Part shown: piece after piece, positions 44,074-52,227 of the stretch
How positions within the stretch are numbered: position 1 is the stretch's first letter
How the letters are laid out: every line of letters starts with the position of its first letter
Source: Lachnospiraceae bacterium
Lineage (GTDB): Bacteria; Bacillota; Clostridia; Lachnospirales; Lachnospiraceae
Direction of reading: 5' to 3'
DNA: 60,194 bases
NCBI GenBank assembly: GCA_017408025.1
Contig: JAFQVJ010000009.1
Span: forward strand, 1-60,194
Program-made: the position numbers and the translations under genes
The notes under the pieces: model-generated
What the model was told of the DNA's origin: nothing
Databases searched by the model: none
What the model saw: only the letters and a program-made list of their open reading frames with translations

Positions 44074-45084
44074 TTATAAGAAGAGAATACCATTATCTGC
44101 AGCTTTTTCTTGTATCTCTTTTGGCCATATAGAAGACTGAACCTCACCGATATGAGCCTTTCTAAGGAAGAACATGCATATTCTTGACTGACCGATACCA
44201 CCACCTATTGTGTATGGAAGCTCCTTATTTAAGATAGCTTTCTGGAATGCTAATTCCCTTCTGTCTGTACATCCAGCTTTCTCAAGTTGCTCTTCAAGTG
44301 CCTTTTCATCTACTCTGACACCCATAGATGACAACTCAAGAGCTATATCAAGAACAGGATAATAAACAACTATATCCGCATTCAGTGACCAATCATCATA
44401 GTCAGGGGCTCTCTTACTATGCACCTCACCATTTTCCATAACATCGCCAATCTTCATAATACACACAGCACCTTTTGCCTTGGCTATGTAATACTCTCTC
44501 TCCTCCGGAGTCTGGTCTGGGAACATCTCTACAAGCTCATCTGTTGTCACAAAGAATATTTCCTCAGGAAGAATTTCCTTTATGTAATCATATCTGATAG
44601 ACATATATTTCTCAGTCTTACGCAGAGCATCATATACCTTTCTGGCAACCTCTTTCAGAGTTTCTTCTGTTCTATCTTCCTTGCTTATAATTTTCTCCCA
44701 ATCCCATTGATCAACAAATATTGAATGAATATTGTCTGTCTCCTCGTCACGTCTTATGGCATTCATATCTGTATAGAGGCCTTCACCTTCTTTGAAACCA
44801 TACTTCTTTAGTGCATATCTCTTCCACTTAGCCAATGACTGTACGATTTCAACTTCATACTCATTCTGTTCTTTAATACCAAAAGACACAGGGCGCTCGA
44901 TGCCATTTAAATTATCATTAAGGCCTGATTCTGGTGTAACAAAAAGAGGTGCTGATACTCTTAATAAATTAAGATTCTCCGCCAATATATTCTGAAAGAA
45001 ATCCTTAACTGTTTTGATTCCTATCTGAGTATCATGCAAATTTAATGCTGACTTATAGTCTTTTGGAATAGTTATCTTGCTCAT
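44074..45084 (-). CDS. asnA: aspartate-ammonia ligase AsnA
   Basis: Makes asparagine from aspartate, ammonia and ATP. 336 residues, class II tRNA-synthetase-like: RVSAPLFVTPESGLND, NAIRRDE, DQWDWEKII, the SKRAPDYDDWSLNADIV stretch and the C-terminal GGGIGQSRICMFFL. The second of two close ATGs is chosen for its 6-nt gap from GGAGG. Confidence 0.96.
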   Translation of the reverse strand: MSKITIPKDYKSALNLHDTQIGIKTVKDFFQNILAENLNLLRVSAPLFVTPESGLNDNLNGIERPVSFGIKEQNEYEVEIVQSLAKWKRYALKKYGFKEGEGLYTDMNAIRRDEETDNIHSIFVDQWDWEKIISKEDRTEETLKEVARKVYDALRKTEKYMSIRYDYIKEILPEEIFFVTTDELVEMFPDQTPEEREYYIAKAKGAVCIMKIGDVMENGEVHSKRAPDYDDWSLNADIVVYYPVLDIALELSSMGVRVDEKALEEQLEKAGCTDRRELAFQKAILNKELPYTIGGGIGQSRICMFFLRKAHIGEVQSSIWPKEIQEKAADNGILFL

Positions 45085-45096
45085 TGTCATCCTCCA

Positions 45097-45594
45097 TCAA
45101 TTGATTCCAAATTGTTTTTTTATTACTTCATATTCCTTGTTTATAGCAAGAAGGGTCGCTGAATCACCATTGCCATTATCCGGATGGTATATTTTCAGCA
45201 AATCTCTGTACCTTTTTCGCAGTCCCGCCGATCCAACGACACCTGCAAAAAAAGTTCCAGATTTCACAACAACATTCGAAGCTTGCATTTTTTGCTGTTG
45301 TTGCATCCTTTTAAGATTAGCCTTTTCCCTCTCTATATACGCTTTATCCCTCGCAATATTATCTCTGTCATTACCGATTTTACGAAGTTCTCTTTCAACT
45401 ATTTTCCATTGTTTTTCAAAAAGGTCCTTCTCTCTAATAAGCCTCTTTTTCTCCTGTTCAAACCTTCTCTTTTCATCAGCCAGCTCTTGCTTTTCCTGAC
45501 TGATGCGAACACTCTCAAGAAATAGAAAATGTTTCAATTCATCTGGATTCTCTTCGTCACCTAAATCGTAGACAAAATTAACATGACCACCCAT
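45097..45594 (-). CDS. coiled-coil J-domain protein
   Basis: 165 residues: an N-terminal charged coiled coil (about 25-105) and a C-terminal J-domain with HPD (LLKIYHPDNGNGD) and helix IV-like YEVIKKQF. The J-domain is at the C-terminus rather than the N-terminus, as in some eukaryotic and Clostridia accessory J-proteins. It should stimulate a DnaK, substrate unknown. Lies 12 nt before asnA. Confidence 0.75.
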   Translation of the reverse strand: MGGHVNFVYDLGDEENPDELKHFLFLESVRISQEKQELADEKRRFEQEKKRLIREKDLFEKQWKIVERELRKIGNDRDNIARDKAYIEREKANLKRMQQQQKMQASNVVVKSGTFFAGVVGSAGLRKRYRDLLKIYHPDNGNGDSATLLAINKEYEVIKKQFGIN

Positions 45595-45648
45595 ACGTCA
45601 CCTCATAATATTTATACAATATAAGCCTGCAATTTTCAATTATTTTAG

Positions 45649-46419
45649 TTATTTATAGCTACACACTTTTTCAAAGCTCATAGACCCACCAAATATATCA
45701 AGGGCACTTCCAACAGTGAAATCCATCTTATTCTGTCCCAAATCCTTTAATTTATCAAGGTCAGAAAAGCTTCCTATTCCTCCTGCATATGTCACCTTCA
45801 TGCCTTCAAGATTACCCAGCATCTGTACTACTTCTTCGTCAATTCCTTGTGCTTTTCCTTCAACATCTACCGCATGAATCAAAAACTCGTCACAATAATT
45901 TTCCAAGTCGTAGAAAAGCTTTTCATTAACTTCTACCTCTGTGAGCTTCTGCCATCTGTCAGTAGCTACATAATACTTATCGCCCTGCTTTTTACAGCTC
46001 AAATCCAGAACTATATGCTCACTTCCTATTTTGTTATTCAAAAATCTCAGATTATCCATATTAATAATTCCATCATGAAAAACATATGATGTAACTATTA
46101 CATGTGTTGCTCCTTCATTAAGATATCCTATTGCATTCTTAGGATTAATGCCTCCTCCTACCTGCATTCCCCCACGAAATGCTTCAAGAGCAAAAAGTGC
46201 TTGTTCCTTTGTCACATCATAGTATGGAGATGAGACATCATTAAGAAGAATTATATGACCTCCTGACAAGCCCAGTTTCTTGTACATGCTTGCGTAATAC
46301 GCTGCATCCTGTTCTGCGACAAAATTTTCTTTTGCCTTATCACCTGTATCACGTAAGCTTCCCCCAACAATTTGCTTAACACATCCATTATGAATGTCAA
46401 TACATGGTCTAAACCTCAT
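45649..46419 (-). CDS. hisA: HisA-like isomerase, eukaryotic type
   Basis: 256 residues. Starts MRFRPCIDIHNGCVKQIVGG, with Asp8 as the general acid and GGGINPKNAIGYLNEGATHV and YAGGIGSFSDL as phosphate-binding loops. The pattern, including VTSYVFHDGIINMDNL, is that of the fungal/plant HIS6-type isomerase, not the common bacterial HisA. It converts ProFAR to PRFAR in histidine synthesis. No other his gene is nearby. Confidence 0.85.
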   Translation of the reverse strand: MRFRPCIDIHNGCVKQIVGGSLRDTGDKAKENFVAEQDAAYYASMYKKLGLSGGHIILLNDVSSPYYDVTKEQALFALEAFRGGMQVGGGINPKNAIGYLNEGATHVIVTSYVFHDGIINMDNLRFLNNKIGSEHIVLDLSCKKQGDKYYVATDRWQKLTEVEVNEKLFYDLENYCDEFLIHAVDVEGKAQGIDEEVVQMLGNLEGMKVTYAGGIGSFSDLDKLKDLGQNKMDFTVGSALDIFGGSMSFEKVCSYK

Positions 46420-46445
46420 TTCATCCTCCTTGTAATAAAAATCAT

Positions 46446-47726
46446 CTATGCATTAAGTGCCTGTTCGATATCTGCAATGATATCTTCAACATCCTCAATA
46501 CCTACGCTCAATCTGATAAGTTCTGGTTTAACACCAGCTTCCACAAGCTGCTCATCTGTTAACTGTCTATGTGTATGGCTGGCAGGATGAAGTACTGATG
46601 TACGTGAATCTGCCACATGAGTAACTATTGCAGCTAGTTTAAGATTATCCATAAACCTCTTGCAAGCATCTCTACCCGCTTTCAGTCCAAACGAAATCAC
46701 ACCACAGCTTCCATTTGGAAGATACTTCTGGGCAACCTCATAGTAATCATCACCTGGTAAACCAGAGTATCTAACCCATGAAACCTTATCATTTGCCTTC
46801 AAATATTCAGCAACCTTTTGTGCATTCTCGCAATGTCTCTTTACTCTCAAATGAAGAGTTTCAAGACCAACATTTGTAAGAAATGCATTCTGTGGAGACT
46901 GTATAGATCCCAAATCTCTCATCAACTGAACTGTAGCCTTTGTAATGTACGCTGCTTTACCAAATTTCTGTGTATATACAATGCCATGATAAGACTCATC
47001 AGGAGTTGTAAGTCCTGGGAACTTATCAGCATGTGCGTCCCAATCAAAATTACCGCTGTCAACGACACAGCCACCCACTGCCATAGCATGACCATCCATG
47101 TACTTTGTTGTAGAATGAGTAACTATATCTGCTCCCCACTCAAATGGTCTACAGTTAATAGGTGTTGCAAACGTATTGTCTATGACAAGAGGCACACCAT
47201 GGGAATGTGCAAGTCTTGCAAACTTCTCTATATCCAGAACTACAAGTGCCGGATTTGAAATTGTCTCAGCAAATACCGCCTTTGTATTTGGTTTAAATGC
47301 CTTTGCAATCTCTTCCTCTGGTGCATCTGGATCAACAAATGTAAAATCAAGACCAAGCTTTCTCAGTGTCACATTAAACAAATTAAATGTTCCACCATAG
47401 ATTGGCGCAGAAGCCACAACGTGACCACCCTGCTCGCATATATTGAAAATTGCATAAAAATTTGCTGCCTGACCTGATGATGTTAGCATTGCTCCAACAC
47501 CACCTTCAAGTTCTGCAATTTTTGCAGCCACAGCATCATTTGTTGGATTCTGAAGTCTTGTATAAAAATATCCCGATTCTTCAAGATCAAACAATCTTCC
47601 CATCTGATCGCTTGTTTCATATTTAAAGGTAGTACTCTGATAAATCGGCAGCACTCTTGCTTCACCATTTTTCGGAGAATACCCTCCTTGTATACATACA
47701 GTTCCTAACATTCTCTTATCCGACAT
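46446..47726 (-). CDS. metY: O-acetylhomoserine sulfhydrylase MetY
   Basis: 426 residues. A PLP enzyme of the Cys/Met family making homocysteine from O-acetylhomoserine and sulfide. Lys208 in THSTTKYMDGH is the PLP Schiff-base lysine; SSGQAANFYAI and DNTFATP are conserved. The start MSDKRM follows AAGGAGG; a longer frame starts earlier without a site. No SAM riboswitch seen in the 70-nt gap upstream. Confidence 0.94.
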   Translation of the reverse strand: MSDKRMLGTVCIQGGYSPKNGEARVLPIYQSTTFKYETSDQMGRLFDLEESGYFYTRLQNPTNDAVAAKIAELEGGVGAMLTSSGQAANFYAIFNICEQGGHVVASAPIYGGTFNLFNVTLRKLGLDFTFVDPDAPEEEIAKAFKPNTKAVFAETISNPALVVLDIEKFARLAHSHGVPLVIDNTFATPINCRPFEWGADIVTHSTTKYMDGHAMAVGGCVVDSGNFDWDAHADKFPGLTTPDESYHGIVYTQKFGKAAYITKATVQLMRDLGSIQSPQNAFLTNVGLETLHLRVKRHCENAQKVAEYLKANDKVSWVRYSGLPGDDYYEVAQKYLPNGSCGVISFGLKAGRDACKRFMDNLKLAAIVTHVADSRTSVLHPASHTHRQLTDEQLVEAGVKPELIRLSVGIEDVEDIIADIEQALNA

Positions 47727-47795
47727 ATGTCTGTACCTCCTTAAATGCCTAAACTTCATTTTAACATATTATGCCATTGACTTCAACCTTGGATT

Positions 47796-49061
47796 TCATT
47801 TTATTGATCCTATAAATCCCATGCTCATATTATCAATTGATAAATACATGTCAATAAGCTCATTTACATCCTTACGTTTTACATTATTTATCATTCCAAC
47901 CCTATCTTCAAATGGATTCATTGGAATGCCATACATGACATTCTTAGCATTGGCACTCATAAGTGATGTTGTGCTGTCTCTATTCAAAGTCATCTCGACT
48001 ATGGTCTGTTTCTTCGCATTTTCCAGTTCGTTGGAAGTTATGCCCTTCTGTCTGAGATTCAGTATAATATCCTCAATCAATTCATATACCTTTCCATACT
48101 GTTGCGGATTCATAGCTGAATATATATGCATTAAACCAACATCTGAAAAAATGCTGCCATAGGAATACACTGAGTATGTCAATCCATATTTTTCCCTAAT
48201 GCCCTGAAATAAACGTGAGTTTACATCTCCGCCAAGTATGGCATTAAGTATGGCTGCTGTGTATCTTTCATCCTCCATAAATGATGGGGATTCAAATGCA
48301 AAATTAATATGTAGCTGTTCTATGTCTTTCTCTTTTGAAAATGATGTCTTAGTGTATACTGGCGAGCCTATTCTTGCAATATAATCTTTTTCCATATTAC
48401 CACTTGATGGTATATCTATGAATGCATTCTTTATCCACTGAAGTGTTTCTCTTTTATTAAAATTGCCTGCTACAGAAACCACCATATTGTCAGCAACATA
48501 ATATTTATTCTTAAATTCTTTTAAGTGCTGTGATGTCAATGCTCTGACATTTTTCTTCTTTCCAGATATAAGATATCCCAAAGGATGTTTCTTCCACACT
48601 TTCTTCTGAAGTATTTCGTGAACACTATCCTCTGGAGAATCCTTATACATATCTATCTCTTCGCACACAACACCCTTTTCCTTCTCCAATTCTTCTTCAT
48701 TAAGAAGCGAATGGCATACCATATCTCCCAATATATCAATAGCTTCCCTGAGACACGATGGCAATGTCCTACAATAAACCTCTGTATTTTCCTTGCTTGT
48801 GTACGCATTAAGTTCGCCACCTATTATTGCCGTTCTAACAGCCAGCTGCTCAGAGGTCATATTTTTCGTTCCTTTAAACAGCATATGTTCTATCATATGT
48901 GCTATACCATTGTTTATTTCATTTTCATCTCTGGAACCAACCTTAATCCACACCCCAGCAGTTACGGAGTTGAGATGCCTATTCTGTTCAAACACAACTC
49001 TAAGCCCATTGTCAAGGGTATATACATCTATTCCTAATTTTTCACTAATATTCTTATTCAT
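47796..49061 (-). CDS. M16-family zinc peptidase
   Basis: 421 residues: N-terminal active domain with the inverted motif HMIEH (55-59) and downstream Glu135 (CEEIDMYKD), and a C-terminal M16_C-like domain (VVSVAGNF, SVYSYGSIFSDVGLMHIY). Mitochondrial-processing-peptidase/PqqL-like cytosolic type, single-chain with both halves present. Substrate unknown. It begins a likely operon with metY. Confidence 0.92.
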   Translation of the reverse strand: MNKNISEKLGIDVYTLDNGLRVVFEQNRHLNSVTAGVWIKVGSRDENEINNGIAHMIEHMLFKGTKNMTSEQLAVRTAIIGGELNAYTSKENTEVYCRTLPSCLREAIDILGDMVCHSLLNEEELEKEKGVVCEEIDMYKDSPEDSVHEILQKKVWKKHPLGYLISGKKKNVRALTSQHLKEFKNKYYVADNMVVSVAGNFNKRETLQWIKNAFIDIPSSGNMEKDYIARIGSPVYTKTSFSKEKDIEQLHINFAFESPSFMEDERYTAAILNAILGGDVNSRLFQGIREKYGLTYSVYSYGSIFSDVGLMHIYSAMNPQQYGKVYELIEDIILNLRQKGITSNELENAKKQTIVEMTLNRDSTTSLMSANAKNVMYGIPMNPFEDRVGMINNVKRKDVNELIDMYLSIDNMSMGFIGSIK

Positions 49062-49101
49062 TATTCGCCTTTCTATCTAAACCATAAAAATATATACTGT
49101 A

Positions 49102-49130
49102 ATATTAACATATTTTACCTTCCGTTTCAA
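49102..49130 (-). promoter_or_regulatory. sigma-A promoter of the M16 gene
   Basis: Minus strand TTGAAA (49130-49125), a 17-nt spacer and TAATAT (49107-49102), about 40 nt before the ATG. Confidence 0.65.
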
Positions 49131-49148
49131 TGAGAAGAGAGACAAAGA

Positions 49149-49195
49149 AAACGGATACATTTAAAATCAATCGTAATTAAAAACTGTATCCGTTT
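49149..49195 (-). terminator. terminator overlapping 3' end of PAS-GGDEF gene
   Basis: AAACGGATACA and TGTATCCGTTT (49195-49185 and 49159-49149) form an 11-bp stem with a 25-nt loop, followed by TCTTTGTCTC. The first arm lies inside the last codons of the gene. Confidence 0.65.
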
Positions 49196-50433
49196 CTTCC
49201 TTTATTTATCTGTCTTTGCAACGCCTTATCGGCCTTTTTATATAATTTTTTAAACGTATCACACTTGCTATCGCTAAGTGCTATGCCTATACTCACCGTA
49301 ATCTTCAATGAATCGTCAGATGGTGAGCACTCCCTTTGTAGTCTTTCGCACATTTCCTTGCACTGACTTTCGATATAGAATACATCCGAAGTATTTCTTA
49401 CAAACGCTACAAAAACATCTCCATCAACTCGACCTAATACATCAAAATCTTGTCTATACATATTTGACAAAAGCGTACCTATTTTCTCAAGTATCATATC
49501 TCCTTCACTATATCCCAGTGTATCATTGACATATTTAAAATGATCTATATCTATAAGAAGCATTGTGTGATTATTACGCTTTTCTTCAGCTGATAATATA
49601 TCATTGATTCTTTTCTCTGTTGCTGTTCTATTGTATATACCTGTAAGCTGATCAGTATCTACATCCTTTTTCAACAAAAGACTCTCCAGCTTTTCATCGT
49701 TAATATCTCTAACTCTTCCGATAATATGGCTCTTACCAGTTTTGGGATTAATATATTTAGTATAAACCATACGATACCAATTGTAGGTTCCTAAAAAAAG
49801 TTTACTTCTAAAATCTACAATTTGCTTCTGTTTTTTGTCCTTGACCACCAAAAACGCTTCACACACTTTCAAAAAATCATCATCATGAATAGTAATTTCT
49901 GGCGCGTTAAAATAGTTGTCTTTTGAATAGAATATTTCATATTCTCCATTTATAAAACGAGATATTTCGAAATAATCCCTCTGAATATCATAATCAACAA
50001 ATATTTCCTGTGCATTTTCAGTTAAGAATTTTATTTTCTCCATCTGCTTAGCAAGCTGTTCCTCTTTTTCACTTAACTCATTGACAGCTTTTTCTTGTTC
50101 CGTAACATCTACAATAAGTATCTTTGTATAATTATGTCCCGTATTCTCATCCTTATAAACCTCACCAAAGCAATTTACAGCAATGATCGTTCCATTCTTG
50201 CATAAAATCTCATGGTTAAGATATGCTTCCCCATCACTTTGAGCCTTATATAAAACCGCCATATACTCTGCCCTACTCTGTTCAGGGATGAGGCTTAGTA
50301 TAGTCATATTATTCTCTACCACGTCTTCCCATGTATACCCTGTAATGGACGTAAAACCATCATCGATTTTTACTATTTTTCCATCTAACTCCACATCCAT
50401 ATAATATTTTGCATACTTAATGTTTTTTATCAT
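49177..50433 (-). CDS. PAS-GGDEF protein with degenerate GGDEF motif
   Basis: 418 residues: a PAS/PAC sensor (about 10-115), a coiled coil (about 115-135), a second PAS-like region and a GGDEF domain (about 260-418). LLIDIDHFKYVNDTLGYSEGD is intact, but the motif reads VDGDVF (336-341) where GGDEF is expected, with Val for the catalytic Glu. It may be an inactive or weak cyclase and act as a c-di-GMP or GTP sensor. Start: ATG 9 nt after GAGGTG. Confidence 0.8.
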   Translation of the reverse strand: MIKNIKYAKYYMDVELDGKIVKIDDGFTSITGYTWEDVVENNMTILSLIPEQSRAEYMAVLYKAQSDGEAYLNHEILCKNGTIIAVNCFGEVYKDENTGHNYTKILIVDVTEQEKAVNELSEKEEQLAKQMEKIKFLTENAQEIFVDYDIQRDYFEISRFINGEYEIFYSKDNYFNAPEITIHDDDFLKVCEAFLVVKDKKQKQIVDFRSKLFLGTYNWYRMVYTKYINPKTGKSHIIGRVRDINDEKLESLLLKKDVDTDQLTGIYNRTATEKRINDILSAEEKRNNHTMLLIDIDHFKYVNDTLGYSEGDMILEKIGTLLSNMYRQDFDVLGRVDGDVFVAFVRNTSDVFYIESQCKEMCERLQRECSPSDDSLKITVSIGIALSDSKCDTFKKLYKKADKALQRQINKGRNGYSF

Positions 50434-50463
50434 ATACATGCACCTCGTACAAAGTCAAAAGAA

Positions 50464-50580
50464 GCTGTCTATCCACCACAGATAAACAGCCACTTTATCT
50501 CATCCTTTTCCTTTTCCCCTGCAAGCTATCACACTTTCAACAAATCAACAATATGTATCCTTATCAAATGTCTTGCAGAG
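50464..50580 (-). promoter_or_regulatory. structured 5' leader of PAS-GGDEF gene
   Basis: On the minus strand CTCTGCAAG (50580-50572) can pair with CTTGCAGGG (50525-50517), enclosing 46 nt. A 10-bp hairpin (50490-50481 with 50473-50464) with a T-rich tail lies before the start codon. The order resembles an aptamer plus terminator, but I recognise no known riboswitch class. The transcript start may fall inside the first arm. Confidence 0.45.
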
Positions 50581-50583
50581 GTT

Positions 50584-50611
50584 ATTATAACATAATATCT
50601 TTCCAAAACAA
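50584..50611 (-). promoter_or_regulatory. promoter of PAS-GGDEF gene
   Basis: Minus strand TTGTTT (50611-50606), a 16-nt spacer and TATAAT (50589-50584). Confidence 0.6.
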
Positions 50612-50614
50612 GGG

Positions 50615-50671
50615 ATTATTATACACTTTTATTCTTTACTTTAACTATTTAGTGTATTATTATACACTTTT
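50615..50671. promoter_or_regulatory. repeated operator between divergent genes
   Basis: ATTATTATACACTTTT occurs twice (50615-50630, 50656-50671). The second copy is part of a perfect palindrome AGTGTAT-4-ATACACT (50651-50668). It lies between the -35 boxes of the two divergent promoters, the right place for a repressor such as the adjacent XRE/S24-like protein. Confidence 0.6.
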
Positions 50672-50674
50672 GTG

Positions 50675-50703
50675 TTGATTTTTATTTTTTCTTGGATTAT
50701 AAT
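50675..50703 (+). promoter_or_regulatory. promoter of XRE/S24-like gene
   Basis: TTGATT (50675-50680), a 17-nt spacer and TATAAT (50698-50703). Confidence 0.7.
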
Positions 50704-50776
50704 TAGTATGGCTCAATGTGATAAGACTGTGAAAAAAACATGACAATTTTATGTTATTATACGAGGAGAATATTAT

Positions 50777-51487
50777 ATGAATAATCAATATAACCTTGCG
50801 GAGAGACTAAAATTTTTAATGAAGCTTCGAGGCTTTACCATAAGTGAACTTGCTGCCGATGCCAATATTTCTGAAGATACAATCAAAGCTATACGAAGTG
50901 GTCGTACCTTAAACCCTGGAATAAACATTCTGGTTTCCATAGCTGATGTTCTGGAATGTACCATAGACAATCTTATCGACAGAACTCACAGTGACGACAG
51001 CGAAACAGAGCTTCTCAGAAAATGGCGAAGCTTAGATTCTCACGGGCGTAATCTTGCAATGCTTCTTATCGATAATGAACTTTCAAAGCAACCTGCATTT
51101 ACTAACAGCACACGTGTTATACGCTGTATTGTCCCTTCTGCATATATAGGGAACGGAGCTCTTTATGACAGCAAACGAGATGAATATATATCCATACCAG
51201 CAAACTATATGAAAAATGCCAGCCTGGCTGTAAAAATATTGGGCGATAGTCTTATACCATCATATTTTCAAGATGATATTCTTGCAATAGAAGAGCGGTC
51301 CCCTCGTCCTGAAGAAACCGCTCTATACCTAAAGGATAACATTACCTATATAAGGAAATATATGGTCATGAATGGAAGACCACGTCTTATACCTCCATTT
51401 GCTGCAAACAACGAAGTCGAACTAAAAAACATCTCTGAATATTCATGCTTAGGAACGATCATAGGTGTTATCCGACATTCTGTTTAA
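50777..51487 (+). CDS. XRE HTH plus S24-like (LexA/CI-type) regulator
   Basis: 236 residues: an N-terminal XRE HTH (8-62, FTISELAADANISEDTIKAI) and a C-terminal S24 peptidase-like fold (ILGDSLIPSYFQDDILAIEE, Ser158). A lysine in YIRKY (Lys194) could be the partner, but I see no clean Ala-Gly/Cys-Gly cleavage site, so self-cleavage is uncertain. Likely controls itself and the divergent PAS-GGDEF gene. ATG after AGGAGA. Confidence 0.85.
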   Translation: MNNQYNLAERLKFLMKLRGFTISELAADANISEDTIKAIRSGRTLNPGINILVSIADVLECTIDNLIDRTHSDDSETELLRKWRSLDSHGRNLAMLLIDNELSKQPAFTNSTRVIRCIVPSAYIGNGALYDSKRDEYISIPANYMKNASLAVKILGDSLIPSYFQDDILAIEERSPRPEETALYLKDNITYIRKYMVMNGRPRLIPPFAANNEVELKNISEYSCLGTIIGVIRHSV

Positions 51488-51497
51488 TATAAGAATA

Positions 51498-52196
51498 TTA
51501 ACCTACGAATTCTGCCACACATCTTCTATATGCTGCCACAGGATCTTCTGCCGCTGTTATAGGTCTGCCCACAACTATATAGTCAGAACCGATTTCCTTA
51601 GCCTTTGCTGGTGTTGTAACTCTCACCTGATCACCGATATCACCGTCTGCAAATCTTACACCTGGTGTTACAGTTATAAAGCTTGCTCCACAAAGCTCAT
51701 GTACCTTACCAGCTTCAAGTGGTGAACATACAATACCATCAAGTCCTGAATCCTTTGCATTCTTGGCATAGTGCATAACAACTTGGTCGATTGGTTTGTC
51801 AATTAAGAGATCCTCTCTCATTCTCTCCTCACTTGTAGATGTAAGCTGAGTAACTGCTATAAGAAGCGGTCTTGTTCCATCTGGCCTTGTAAGACCCTCA
51901 AGTGCTGCTTCCATCATCGCCTTTGTACCAGCTGCATGAAGGTTGCACATATCCACATCAAGGTTTGAAAGTACATTCATTGACTTCTTAACAGTATTTG
52001 GAATGTCATGAAGCTTAAGATCAAGGAAAATCTTATGTCCCATCTTCTTAATCTCTCTAACAATATCCGGACCTTCAGCATAGAAAAGCTCCATGCCTAT
52101 TTTTACATATGGCTTTTCGTCTTTAAATTTAGAAAGAAAATCTATAACTTCTTTCTTGCTACTAAAATCGCATGCCACGATAACATCTTTACCCAT
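51498..52196 (-). CDS. pyrF: orotidine 5'-phosphate decarboxylase
   Basis: 232 residues. Makes UMP. VIVACDF near the N-terminus, the catalytic [10 protein letters not shown] (about 59-68) and the C-terminal VTPGVRF and VVGRPIT phosphate loops are present. Full length for the type 1 family. Downstream of trkH, not in a pyr operon. Converges with the XRE/S24-like gene, 10 bp apart, without a clear terminator between. Confidence 0.95.
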   Translation of the reverse strand: MGKDVIVACDFSSKKEVIDFLSKFKDEKPYVKIGMELFYAEGPDIVREIKKMGHKIFLDLKLHDIPNTVKKSMNVLSNLDVDMCNLHAAGTKAMMEAALEGLTRPDGTRPLLIAVTQLTSTSEERMREDLLIDKPIDQVVMHYAKNAKDSGLDGIVCSPLEAGKVHELCGASFITVTPGVRFADGDIGDQVRVTTPAKAKEIGSDYIVVGRPITAAEDPVAAYRRCVAEFVG

Positions 52197-52227
52197 CTTT
52201 ATATCATCCTTTCTTGAATTTATATAT

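Noticed and set aside
47727-47795. SAM riboswitch or T-box before metY
   Set aside because: The gap is only 69 nt and shows no such motifs.
50464-50580. Known c-di-GMP riboswitch before the PAS-GGDEF gene
   Set aside because: The sequence lacks the conserved GEMM-I or class II motifs I know; kept only as an unclassified structured leader.
51485-51500. Bidirectional terminator between the XRE/S24-like gene and pyrF
   Set aside because: Only a 7-bp all-AT palindrome, too weak to call.
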